64,000 bases of DNA from Bacillota bacterium (GTDB taxonomy: Bacteria; Bacillota_I; Bacilli_A; RFN20; CAG-826), in contig JAEWMX010000006.1 of NCBI GenBank assembly GCA_023393065.1, forward strand, positions 102,550-166,549. The letters run 5' to 3'. Positions 53,812 to 62,784 of this stretch are shown one piece after another (the first letter of the stretch is position 1; each line of letters starts with the position of its first letter). The notes below the pieces were generated by a model. It made no database searches. It had not been told where the DNA came from and worked only from the letters and a program-made list of their open reading frames with translations. The position numbers and the translations under genes are program-made.

Positions 53812-54783
53812 TTATTCTTTTTTGTCTTCGTAATGCACGACGAGCTGGTTGAAGGGAATTTGAATGCCGTTGCGATCAAATAAGAGCTTCATCTCCTTAT
53901 TTAAATCGCGAGTGACTTGATACTTCTTCAGCTCATCGGTTCTCGCGTACATGCGAATGACCACCGAGGAATCAGAAAGCGATTGAACGCCGCGATAAAA
54001 CGGACCTTCGACGATATCGGGAATCCGTTTTTTTAAATCCTCAATGTTAGCCAGAATAATCTTCTCGACCCGTTCGATATCTTCGTCATAGGCGATGGAA
54101 ATATCGCAGATGGCGGGCGAGAGATTGGCGGAAGTATTAATCGTTTGGCGAAGATCGGAATTATTGATGATTAAGACATCGCCATTGACATCGACGAGGG
54201 TAGTTGTTCGAACGCCTATTTCAGTTACTTTTCCACGGAAGCCATGCGCTTGAATGATATCGCCGACTTGAAACTGCTTTTCAAAAATAATAAACAATCC
54301 GGCAATGACATCTTCGATGAGGCTTTGGGCGCCAAAGCTGAGAGCAAGGCCTAAGATTCCGGCGCCAGCGAGGAGGGTAGGCGTTTGGACGCCCCAAGCG
54401 CTCAAGGCAAGAAATACTCCGACGATGACGCTACCGTATTTGAAAATACTGCGAATGATAATCCAAATCGTCGATTTCGTTCGAAATTTCTTAATGAGAA
54501 GATCGACGACATATTTGATTATCTCGTTAAGCGCCCACACGAAGAAGACGATGACTAGCGTTTCGATAATCGCCATGCTATTGTTGACGAACAAATTCGC
54601 CACATTGAAGAATTTGCCGACCGTATTGTTGATAAAAACGCCAAACGGAGTGACTGAAAGGGCGGGCACGACTCCAAAGACGATGGCGAAGATGATGACC
54701 GCGGCAATCACCGATAGAACAATGATCATCCGCAGGGTGCCTTTCTTCATTTTTTGCTTTGCGACTTTTCGTTCTTTTTCCAT
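53812..54783 (-). CDS. MscS-family mechanosensitive channel
   Basis: A 323-residue small-conductance mechanosensitive channel. Two to three helices are followed by the pore helix region GAGILGLALSFGAQSLIEDVIAG, the TM3 signature with Ala/Gly packing, and the beta-domain FQVGDIIQAHGFRGKVTEIGVRTT. It opens under membrane tension during hypo-osmotic shock. GAGGTG lies before the ATG 54783. Confidence 0.93.
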   Translation of the reverse strand: MEKERKVAKQKMKKGTLRMIIVLSVIAAVIIFAIVFGVVPALSVTPFGVFINNTVGKFFNVANLFVNNSMAIIETLVIVFFVWALNEIIKYVVDLLIKKFRTKSTIWIIIRSIFKYGSVIVGVFLALSAWGVQTPTLLAGAGILGLALSFGAQSLIEDVIAGLFIIFEKQFQVGDIIQAHGFRGKVTEIGVRTTTLVDVNGDVLIINNSDLRQTINTSANLSPAICDISIAYDEDIERVEKIILANIEDLKKRIPDIVEGPFYRGVQSLSDSSVVIRMYARTDELKKYQVTRDLNKEMKLLFDRNGIQIPFNQLVVHYEDKKE

Positions 54784-54809
54784 AATTTTCACCTCTTGAA
54801 AATATATAA

Positions 54810-56165
54810 CTACACGCTTAGTGTGTGAATTATCTCCGTATAATTAGACTGGCCGATTAATTTGCTCATCGAAAGCTCGAGATCGAAATAAAGCTCTTGC
54901 GGCTTATCGATGGTCGCGCTAAAGATTTTCATTGGCTCCATAACTTCCACCGACAAATTGTAATAGTAATAATTTATATAATTTCGATTCTCATCAAGTC
55001 CGACGATGTAACACGAAACGGATTGGATGATGCCGAAAGGATCATTTGTCGTTACGACTATGTCGTAAGAAGAGCCGTTGTCGACGAATGATGTCAGTTC
55101 CCAGTCATACATTTGTGCCGTCATAAATTCGACCGGCTCCAATTCGATGGTTTTTTCTTCCTTCGTATCCGGATCCGTGTAGCGGGCTCGCAGAGCGGCG
55201 GAATGGGGGGCATTGGGCATCAGGTGCTCGACGCGAACTTGCGCGCCTTCGGAATGGCTGCTTTCTTGATCAAAAGAAACGGGAATGGAGGTGATGAGGT
55301 TTGTTTGGAAATAGACATCGACCCACACCTCAATCGGAATATTCTGAGGATTATCGACATAGACAGAAAAGATAGCATATTCCATTCCCACATCTTGGAC
55401 ATAGAGCGAGCCGAAAAAGCGAAACGGCGTCGAGAATGCATATTCGTCGAGAATCGTTGGTGTTTCTTCTCCCGCTAGATAAACCGCCAAGCGAAGATGA
55501 ATGGTCATATTATAGTTTGAAATGTTTTCAAGAGTAGAAGTCGCAGTTTCTCCCTCAATGATAATAGATTCGTAATCGAGACTATCCGGGTCGTATCTTT
55601 GCGGCTGAGGATATTCTTCTTCATAGACATAGGCGTATTGTAAAATGGCGCTTTCGACTTTTGATTCGGGATCGAAATATTTGGTATATACCAGGTAAGT
55701 TAATGTTTCCGACTCCTCGTTTTGACTAACTTCGGGATCGAGGCGAACATCTAAAATGGCCCCGGCGAGAGACTGTGTTAACTGAACGCTCGCCGAATCG
55801 AGGATTTCGCGACCGAAACCGAGATCGGCCGAGATATCTAACGAGTAAGAAGAGGAGTTGCCAAATACGATTTGTGATCCTTAGCTTTCTCCAATCCCGA
55901 GCGGGACAAAGTATTTCTCCGTACTTCCCTTCACTTCGAGTTGAAGCGTTTCTTCAGCGATGCGCCCATCGGGATCTTTAACATCAATGCGGTATAGAAT
56001 TTCATTTCCGAGAGCGGTGACGCTTAAAAAGTCAGCGGTCACCGGCTTTTGGCTTGCGATAACGACGGTGACGACCACGACGGCGGTGACGGCAAAAGAA
56101 GCCAACATCTTCGTGATTAGCTGACGTCGTTTCTCGTTCTCGCGAATTTTTTTAATGCTCGCCAT
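54810..56165 (-). pseudogene. membrane-anchored surface protein interrupted by in-frame TAA
   Basis: One reading frame of 451 sense codons on the minus strand, broken only by a TAA at 55881-55883. The N-terminal part (94 residues) has a basic start, one transmembrane helix (about 21-40) and the beginning of an outer domain. After the TAA the same frame stays open for 356 codons with protein-like composition (beta-rich, acidic, Tyr-rich) down to 54810. The sequence on either side is continuous, so one substitution would restore it. No family recognised. It could be a recent nonsense mutation or a sequencing error; TAA is not a known recoding codon. Confidence 0.75.
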
Positions 56166-56247
56166 ATTTTCTATAAAGAAAAGGCCTTCTCACTTCATTC
56201 TATGTTTGTGATAGGCCCATAGCAATAAAATAATTAAGAATTAGAAG

Positions 56248-56667
56248 CTATTTCTTCTTCCAATAATCTTGATATCCTTCTTGCTCTAATTCCTCTTTTG
56301 GAATAAATCGCAGGGCTGCTGAATTGATGCAGTAGCGAAGCCCACCCTCTTTTTTAGGGCCATCTTCAAAGACGTGACCGAGATGGATATCACTAGTTTT
56401 AGTCCTTACTTCAACGCGGTGGCGAGGCAAAGAATAATCATCTAGTTTGACGAGTAAACCGTCTTGAATTGGCCTTACAAAACTCGGCCAGCCAGTGCCT
56501 GAGTCAAATTTATCGTAGGAGGCAAATAGCGGCGTGCCATCGACAGCATCGACATAAATGCCCTCCTTATGATTGTTCCAATATTCATTGTCAAAAGGCG
56601 GTTCGGTGGCATCTTCAAATATTACTTTTTTCTGAAAAGGCGTTAATTCAGGAATCTTCTTTTTCAT
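56248..56667 (-). CDS. msrB: peptide-methionine (R)-S-oxide reductase
   Basis: A 139-residue MsrB repairing methionine-R-sulfoxide. Core motifs are [31 protein letters not shown] and the catalytic Cys in [11 protein letters not shown]. The two CxxC zinc pairs of many MsrB proteins are missing, so it is a zinc-free form. GAGGG lies before the ATG. Confidence 0.95.
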   Translation of the reverse strand: MKKKIPELTPFQKKVIFEDATEPPFDNEYWNNHKEGIYVDAVDGTPLFASYDKFDSGTGWPSFVRPIQDGLLVKLDDYSLPRHRVEVRTKTSDIHLGHVFEDGPKKEGGLRYCINSAALRFIPKEELEQEGYQDYWKKK

Positions 56668-56724
56668 AATTTTACCCTCTTATTTATAATATCACGAATC
56701 ATAATATTATTATGATAATGTCTA

Positions 56725-56753
56725 TAAAAAACCCACGAAAATCATCGTGGGTT
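56725..56753 (-). terminator. terminator of MFS gene
   Basis: On the minus strand AACCCACGA, 6-nt loop, TCGTGGGTT, then TTTT. The T-run lies at the low-coordinate end of the hairpin; the arms also run into an A-rich + strand flank. Confidence 0.7.
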
Positions 56754-56771
56754 AAAGGTGTCAAAACAATA

Positions 56772-58298
56772 CTATTCGGTTTTTGGCTGAATTTCTTTCG
56801 TTTCCAAATGTTTGGATTCGCCGTGTTTGACAAAGAACATCGTGACCGCGGCGGCGATGGAGAAGAAGATGGCGTAAGGGAAGAGCGTCAGAGTCATGCC
56901 AAAAGTGTCCATCAGAAGACCGGAGATGACTGGGGTAAGCGCCTGGGCCAGCATGCTTGCGGCGTAATAGTAACCGGTGAATACCCCGATATTGGGACCC
57001 TTGGACATTTCGACGACCATCGGATAGGAGTTGACATTAATGGCCGCCCAGCCAAAGCCGACGACGACCATCGCAGCGTAGATAACCCAGCCGAACGATA
57101 AATCAATGCTGGCGATAAAAGCGAGGATGAAACCAAGAATTAAAACGCCGATACCGACGAGAATCATGTTGCGCCGTCCAAACTTGGTGGAGAGAATGCC
57201 AATCGGATAAAAAGCGATCAAGGCGGCGCCGAAACCGATCATAGCCGGGAATGTGTAGTTTTCGATTTGTAAAATATTTTGGGCATAGAGCGATAATTTG
57301 CTCGAAGCCGCATTGTAGGCGAAGAACCAGAGGAACACTGAAAGAAGAATTAAAACGAAACTTCTCATGACGGCGGGTTCCATCTTTTCGCCCTTTGTGC
57401 CTTTGGCAATCTTTTCATCTTCTTCGGTTTCAAGGCCGAGGCGCAGCGATTCGCGACGCATTTCATCGGTCCATTTAACTTCCTTGACCAAGAACATGAA
57501 GACGGCTAGGAAAGCCAGCATCAAACCGGCTACAATGCCAAATAAGTAGAGGTAATTGAAAGTGTCGTAGTTTGATACCTTGACCGTTCCGACAACCATG
57601 ATTAAGACAAGGGAGATACCGCCTCCGATCGTTCCCATGGCATTGATGATAGCGTTTGCCTTAGAGCGAAGTGGTTTGATAGTGACATCGGGCATCAAAG
57701 AAACAGCCGGCGTCCTGAACGAACACATCGCGATTAAAACTATAAATAAGATGACGATAAAAGAAGCGAGGTAAATCCAATTCGGCTGAGTGATTTCGGT
57801 GAAAATGTGAGCTGCGCGCAGTTCGGCCACTTTGTCGGCGACTTGAGTGATATAAACAAAACCATAACTGTTGCCTTCAAGCAAAATAATTTCTTTGATG
57901 TTACCACCCACTGTAAAGTAATAACCGATGACGTCATCATTTCCGTTAAGAATGGAAAGCATCGGAGAGATATCCTCAGCTCGAACAGCCTGAAACTGAT
58001 AGAAATCGACGACGGCCAGCGAAACAAAAACGATGGCGGCCACGATTGTTCCAATTAAGATATAAGGTTTTCTCTTGCCCATTTTTGTGACGGTTTTATC
58101 AGACCATGCTCCAAAAAGTGGCAACAGAGCCAAAGCGAGCAAATTGTCGAGAGCTAGTAAGATACCAGACCAAGTCTGATTAAGACCAAAGTTGTTGACA
58201 AGCACAATGGACATGACACCGTCATAGATTTGCCAGAACATGCTGATCAGCAAAAATGCTAAACCAACCAAAAATGTTCGCTTAACGTTCAATTTCAT
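56772..58298 (-). CDS. MFS transporter, SLC45/GPH-like
   Basis: A 508-residue major facilitator with 12 predicted helices. MFWQIYDGVMSIVLVNNFGLNQTWSG and WSDKTVTKMGKRKPYI (the loop 2-3 motif with GKRKP) match the SLC45/GPH sugar-carrier branch; the loop between helices 3 and 4 carries an extended outside insertion. Substrate likely a glycoside or disaccharide, but unproven. GGGGAG lies before the ATG. Confidence 0.85.
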   Translation of the reverse strand: MKLNVKRTFLVGLAFLLISMFWQIYDGVMSIVLVNNFGLNQTWSGILLALDNLLALALLPLFGAWSDKTVTKMGKRKPYILIGTIVAAIVFVSLAVVDFYQFQAVRAEDISPMLSILNGNDDVIGYYFTVGGNIKEIILLEGNSYGFVYITQVADKVAELRAAHIFTEITQPNWIYLASFIVILFIVLIAMCSFRTPAVSLMPDVTIKPLRSKANAIINAMGTIGGGISLVLIMVVGTVKVSNYDTFNYLYLFGIVAGLMLAFLAVFMFLVKEVKWTDEMRRESLRLGLETEEDEKIAKGTKGEKMEPAVMRSFVLILLSVFLWFFAYNAASSKLSLYAQNILQIENYTFPAMIGFGAALIAFYPIGILSTKFGRRNMILVGIGVLILGFILAFIASIDLSFGWVIYAAMVVVGFGWAAINVNSYPMVVEMSKGPNIGVFTGYYYAASMLAQALTPVISGLLMDTFGMTLTLFPYAIFFSIAAAVTMFFVKHGESKHLETKEIQPKTE

Positions 58299-58310
58299 GA
58301 ATTTCTCCCC

Positions 58311-58322
58311 GTGTGTTCACAC
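58311..58322. promoter_or_regulatory. short inverted repeat near MFS gene
   Basis: GTGTG-TT-CACAC just upstream of the MFS Shine-Dalgarno, downstream of a TAATAT-like box. Possible operator. Confidence 0.25.
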
Positions 58323-58381
58323 ATATCTAAATAAGATATTACCATACCAATAATAGATTTTATAGAATAAAGAACGGAGAT

Positions 58382-59113
58382 TTACGGCCTTATTGCTTCA
58401 AAAATGTAGTTCGAGCTTTCTTTTTCGGCGAGACTTCTTTTTTCGTCGCTATCGATCGTCCACGAAATGACATTCATTCCTCGGCGGCGAAGGCGGCGAA
58501 GCTTTCGATATGGCATATAATTAATATCAAAAGCGATAAATGACGGTTTTGAGATAAAGCGGATGTTGAGCGACTTAAACATCCAGGTCGCAAACCTTCC
58601 GATTTTTTCTAATCCGAGCGAGACGAGCTGCCCATAAGGATACTTATTCGGATGATTTTTACTGAGCCACCGAATCGCATAGGGATTAAAAGATTCGATC
58701 GCGATATTGTTCGTCTTTGGGTAATTTTCCAAAAGCGTAAGAATTGACTCAGGGAGACGAGGATTAAAAGTTCCATCGACTTTCATCTCAATCAAGAGCG
58801 GAACGCGGCCGCCGACGACTTCGAGAACTTGTGCAAGCGTCGGAACCGTTTCTTTAGAAAGAAAAAGAGCGGTTTCGCGCAAATCGTCCTTTGTCATCTC
58901 GCTGATGCGGCGGGAAAGGCCGGCCACACGCGATAAATCATCATCGTGGACAACCGCAAGAGTGCCATCTCTCATCAAATGAACATCGAGTTCGATTCCG
59001 TAACCGTGGTCGACGGCCGCTTTAAAAGCGCTGAGACTATTTTCATCGAAATGTTCATCGTGCAGTCCGCGATGGGCTAGAGGTATTTTTAAAAAATTGG
59101 AAAAATTACTCAT
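58382..59113 (-). CDS. glycerophosphodiester phosphodiesterase
   Basis: A 243-residue GDPD-fold enzyme releasing glycerol-3-phosphate from phospholipid head-group diesters. HRGLHDEHFDENSLSAF (catalytic His), ELDVHLMRDG (metal Glu/Asp) and VVHDDDL are the family motifs. No signal peptide, so it is cytosolic. Confidence 0.93.
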   Translation of the reverse strand: MSNFSNFLKIPLAHRGLHDEHFDENSLSAFKAAVDHGYGIELDVHLMRDGTLAVVHDDDLSRVAGLSRRISEMTKDDLRETALFLSKETVPTLAQVLEVVGGRVPLLIEMKVDGTFNPRLPESILTLLENYPKTNNIAIESFNPYAIRWLSKNHPNKYPYGQLVSLGLEKIGRFATWMFKSLNIRFISKPSFIAFDINYMPYRKLRRLRRRGMNVISWTIDSDEKRSLAEKESSNYIFEAIRP

Positions 59114-59159
59114 TTTGAATTTCCTATATAAACTATTTTACCTGTTTAACTTATTGATG

Positions 59160-59657
59160 TTATGACTTTTTTAAACGACTTTTGATCGTTGACAAAATAA
59201 AATCACTGACTTCCAAAGGGACATATGGCGTGATGTCGTTACCGAATAAAGCTAACTCTTTTACAGCCGAGGATGTGACGAATAGGTTATTCTGCGAAGG
59301 AAACATAACCAAAGTTTCGATTTCGGGATTTATCGTGTGGTTAAACTGGTAGAGAGTAATCTCCGCTTGATAATCGTTAGTGTTTCTAACACCGCGAATA
59401 ATCGAAGCATTGTCCTTTTTTTGCGCGTAGTTAACGACCAATTCTTCACTTGCCTCAACGATGACATTATCTAAGTCTTTCGTCGCTGTTTTAAGCATTG
59501 CCACCCGCTCCTCGGTCGTAAACAGGTACCGCTTGTTCGGATTGATAGAGACTAGGACATACAAGCGCGAAAAAATTTTCGCGGCTCGGCGAATAATATC
59601 GAGATGACCATTGCTTATCGGATCAAAAGATCCAGGATATACGGCCTGCTTCATCAT
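59160..59657 (-). CDS. coaD: phosphopantetheine adenylyltransferase, copy 2
   Basis: A 165-residue second CoaD, clearly paralogous to 3379-3867 but divergent. It has PGSFDP, SNGH and RGVRN, and LFVTSSAVKELALF, so it should be catalytic. Its start overlaps the stop of an alpha/beta hydrolase and it has no Shine-Dalgarno of its own, so it is translationally coupled to a presumed acyl-CoA-linked operon. Confidence 0.92.
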   Translation of the reverse strand: MMKQAVYPGSFDPISNGHLDIIRRAAKIFSRLYVLVSINPNKRYLFTTEERVAMLKTATKDLDNVIVEASEELVVNYAQKKDNASIIRGVRNTNDYQAEITLYQFNHTINPEIETLVMFPSQNNLFVTSSAVKELALFGNDITPYVPLEVSDFILSTIKSRLKKS

Positions 59658-60544
59658 TGAAAAAAATCTAGAACATCAGCGGCAAATTGGTCGGGGATGT
59701 CGGTGATGGCGGTGTGAGAAACGCCTTGATAAACGCGCTTGGTGGCATTTTTCAATGCCGCCAGCGTCTCATTTACCATGTATTCGAGAACGACCAAGTC
59801 TTTGTCGCCCCAAAGAAGGAGGACGGGGCATGTCACTTTGGCGATGTCTCCAGTGCCGTTATTGTAGAGATTGGAATAATTCGACATATTCAAATTGGCA
59901 AGGCTCCAGTCGATATCGACGAGATTGCGCTGTTTTAATGTCTCATCAAGGAGATAAGAAAGAAGGACCGGCCCGGGTTTTCGGACATTATAAATCGTCA
60001 ATGAGTAGATATAATCATAAAAAGCCTTGTTCTGTGTTGCCGTCGCATGAAGGGCGGGGGCAACCTGAACCGGATCTTTCGCCATCTCTTCTTTACTCGC
60101 GTAAATTTGTCCGATTAACGGCATGTTGTTATCGCCCTTTTTAAAAATGGGATAGCCGCGATAGGAGGCTCCGGCAAGCGAGATTATCTTCTTGACTAGA
60201 GATGGTTTCTTGGCCGCTATTTTGTAAGCTACACCCGCGCCTGTCGACCACCCGAGAACATAAGCTTCCCGGACTTTTAGCTTATCGACAAAATTCAAAA
60301 CGTCGTCAGCTAATTCGTCAAGCGAGTTAAAACGCGAGTTATAAGATGAATCGCCAAAACCCCGCAAATCGGGAGCTAAAACGCGAATATTGTTTGGAAT
60401 TCGCGCAAAAAGTTCATAGAAATAAACGCTGCTGGACATGTTTCCGTGAAGGAGCAAGAAGACTTTTTCACCAACTCCTTGTTCGATGTAGGCGTATTTT
60501 TCGCCGTTATCGAGAGTGATGTTTTTTTTGACAAATCTTTCCAT
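59654..60544 (-). CDS. alpha/beta hydrolase (1)
   Basis: A 296-residue alpha/beta hydrolase. The oxyanion-region HGNMSSSVYF is followed by the nucleophile elbow GWSTGAG, Asp in LLWGDKDLVVLE and the catalytic His in GVSHTAITD. Resembles peroxidase/epoxide-hydrolase-like enzymes. AGGAGG lies before the ATG. Substrate unknown. Confidence 0.85.
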   Translation of the reverse strand: MERFVKKNITLDNGEKYAYIEQGVGEKVFLLLHGNMSSSVYFYELFARIPNNIRVLAPDLRGFGDSSYNSRFNSLDELADDVLNFVDKLKVREAYVLGWSTGAGVAYKIAAKKPSLVKKIISLAGASYRGYPIFKKGDNNMPLIGQIYASKEEMAKDPVQVAPALHATATQNKAFYDYIYSLTIYNVRKPGPVLLSYLLDETLKQRNLVDIDWSLANLNMSNYSNLYNNGTGDIAKVTCPVLLLWGDKDLVVLEYMVNETLAALKNATKRVYQGVSHTAITDIPDQFAADVLDFFQ

Positions 60545-60554
60545 GATAATCCTC

Positions 60555-61373
60555 CTAGATTAAATATTTGTCGGAATGCGAATTTGTAAATCCGAGAACG
60601 AGAGAGACGAAAACATGGGGCTTTTCATACATGAAGGCGTGACCAGCTTTTGGAACGATGATATGTGTTGAATTTTTGATGTGTTCGGCAAGATAGGCTT
60701 GCTCGGTAGAAGGTGTCAACTGATCGAATTCCGAAGAGACGATGAGAGTCGGTACTTCAATCTGATGTATATGCTTGGCTTCATCGAGGGATTCGGCAGA
60801 AATGACGAGACGTCGCATGCGGGCTTGAAAATCTTGAGACGAAAAAAGCGGAATGAGCAGCTGACGGCGCTTTTCCATCCAATCGTAGTTGGCGACATAA
60901 AAATTTGGCGAGTAGATGACTGGTATCGTTATGTCATAGTAGGCCTCGCCATCGAGGGTAGCTCCTACTCTATTCCAACCGCGGCCGATGTCGCGAAGCC
61001 ATTCATTAGTGCGAGAAGTAGTGTTAAAGAGCATTAAGCGCCGCAGACTATCTTGGTATTTTAATGCGAACTTAATCGCAACTTCGCCGCCATAGCTGAT
61101 TCCCATGATATTGATTTTGGATATTTTTAAATAATCCAAAAAAGCCTTAACGACCTCAACTTGAATGTCTTGGGTGTAAGTTTCATTCATGCGAGCCGAC
61201 TGGCCCATATCGAGTAGATCGATTCTTAAAAAGCGATTATCCTTGCTCAATGCCGGGATAAAAGTCTTCCAAGAAGCGGTGGACATCATGATGCCATTGA
61301 GAAAGAGAATCGGCTCACCGGCGCCATCGTCTTCATAGTAGATTGGCTTTTCCTGGAAAGTGAAAAATGGCAT
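60555..61373 (-). CDS. alpha/beta hydrolase (2)
   Basis: A 272-residue alpha/beta hydrolase distinct from its neighbour. Catalytic Ser in GISYGG, Asp in SSEFDQLTP, His in KAGHAF. Resembles ester/thioester or C-C hydrolases. GGAGG lies before the ATG; it is 2 nt from the CoA-transferase gene. Confidence 0.85.
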   Translation of the reverse strand: MPFFTFQEKPIYYEDDGAGEPILFLNGIMMSTASWKTFIPALSKDNRFLRIDLLDMGQSARMNETYTQDIQVEVVKAFLDYLKISKINIMGISYGGEVAIKFALKYQDSLRRLMLFNTTSRTNEWLRDIGRGWNRVGATLDGEAYYDITIPVIYSPNFYVANYDWMEKRRQLLIPLFSSQDFQARMRRLVISAESLDEAKHIHQIEVPTLIVSSEFDQLTPSTEQAYLAEHIKNSTHIIVPKAGHAFMYEKPHVFVSLVLGFTNSHSDKYLI

Positions 61374-61375
61374 TC

Positions 61376-62695
61376 TTATCCTCCGATGATTCCTAGAGCG
61401 ATGGCTTCTTTGCGCAAGCCTTCGCGGAATTTGGGATGAGCGATGGAAATAATCTTTTCAACCCGTTCTTCAATCGTCGTGCCTCGGAGATTGACAATGC
61501 CGTATTCGGTGCATAGATAGTGGAGATCGTTACGCGATAAAGAGACGGCGGCGCCAGGTTTTAACTGACAGACGATCTTCGAGACTTCTTCGCGCTCCCC
61601 GGTTTCCGGATTGCGGACATTAGTCGTTGAATATAAGGCGATGATCGAGCGGCCATTCTTGCTGTTTTGGGCGCCGATGGCAGTATCGCTTTGTCCTCCG
61701 GTTCCGCTGAATTGCTTGGAACCGATCGATTCGGAGCAGCATTGTCCCGTGACATCGACCTCAAGGGTCGTATTAATTGAGACCTGGTTATCGTTATGAG
61801 CGATGACATATGGGTCGTTGACATATGAACCTGCTAATAGCGTGACAGCGGGGTTGTTATCGATGAAATTATATAAATCGCGATTGCCCATGGCGAAGGT
61901 GGCGACCATCTTGCCCGGGAAAAGCTGTTTGCGCTTGCCGGTGATGACTCCAGCCTTAGCTAATTTGGCCATCTCGTTGGTTAACATCTCGGTATGGACG
62001 CCGAGGTCTTTTTTGCCATAGAGGGATTTGGCAACGGCGTTGGGAATGCCACCGATGCCTAGTTGAATGCAATCGCCGTCATTGATTAGATCGGAGATGT
62101 ATTTTCCGATCATGAGGTCTTTGTCGTTGGGTTCGGTATCGGGAATTTCCGGAATTGGATAATTGGCTTCAATAAAATAGTCGACATCGCTGACATGAAC
62201 CTCCAAGTCGCCAAAAGTGCGCGGTGCATTGGGATTCATCTCCAAGATGACGATATCAGCTTCTTTAATCACTTGCTTTTCGTAGGTGTTGCCAAGCGAT
62301 AGCGAAACATAGCCGTGTTCATCTTGCAGCGATGATATACCAACATAAATGTTGGGTTTGACGTGATCGAGTCGTTTCGTGCCGGCGTAATGCAGCACAT
62401 TAGGGATAAAGGAGACATTGCCGTTAGAGTGGGCTTTGCGCATTCCGGCATTGTAAAACCAGCCCGCGAGTTTAAAGGACTCTCGATAAGCTGGATTCAT
62501 GTAGAACTCATAGTCTTGCATCGGCAGGCAGTTGGTGACTGTAACGTTTTTTACTTTGCCGTGCAGGGTGTGCAATCTCGATAAGAAATCTCTTCCTTCG
62601 CTCGCGCCCAAACCGGTGAAAATGTGATCATTGCTCTTGACGAGTTTCAACGCCTCTTCAACAGAAATGATTTTTTTGGATAAATCTTGTTTCAT
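61376..62695 (-). CDS. acyl-CoA hydrolase/CoA-transferase
   Basis: A 439-residue enzyme of the acetyl-CoA hydrolase/transferase family (butyryl-CoA:acetate or 4-hydroxybutyrate CoA-transferase type). It has GLGASEGRDF near the N-terminus, LGIGGIPNAVAKSL, and the catalytic Glu in CCSESIG. It moves CoA between acyl groups and acetate; which acyl group is unclear. AAGGAG lies before ATG 62695; an earlier upstream in-frame start is rejected. Confidence 0.88.
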   Translation of the reverse strand: MKQDLSKKIISVEEALKLVKSNDHIFTGLGASEGRDFLSRLHTLHGKVKNVTVTNCLPMQDYEFYMNPAYRESFKLAGWFYNAGMRKAHSNGNVSFIPNVLHYAGTKRLDHVKPNIYVGISSLQDEHGYVSLSLGNTYEKQVIKEADIVILEMNPNAPRTFGDLEVHVSDVDYFIEANYPIPEIPDTEPNDKDLMIGKYISDLINDGDCIQLGIGGIPNAVAKSLYGKKDLGVHTEMLTNEMAKLAKAGVITGKRKQLFPGKMVATFAMGNRDLYNFIDNNPAVTLLAGSYVNDPYVIAHNDNQVSINTTLEVDVTGQCCSESIGSKQFSGTGGQSDTAIGAQNSKNGRSIIALYSTTNVRNPETGEREEVSKIVCQLKPGAAVSLSRNDLHYLCTEYGIVNLRGTTIEERVEKIISIAHPKFREGLRKEAIALGIIGG

Positions 62696-62721
62696 AATGT
62701 TCTCCTTTATGTAATGACGAG

Positions 62722-62766
62722 CCTTGCGACCCGCCGCAACGCGCAATTGCGGCGGGATTAGCAAGG
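62722..62766. other. long GC-rich stem-loop between SBP and CoA-transferase genes
   Basis: Ten-bp perfect stem CCCGCCGCAA / TTGCGGCGGG with a 7-nt loop, extended by an outer CCTTGC / GCAAGG stem. No T-run, so not a classical terminator; it may adjust relative expression or mRNA decay. Confidence 0.7.
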
Positions 62767-62784
62767 TTGCTTAACTAAATGTTA

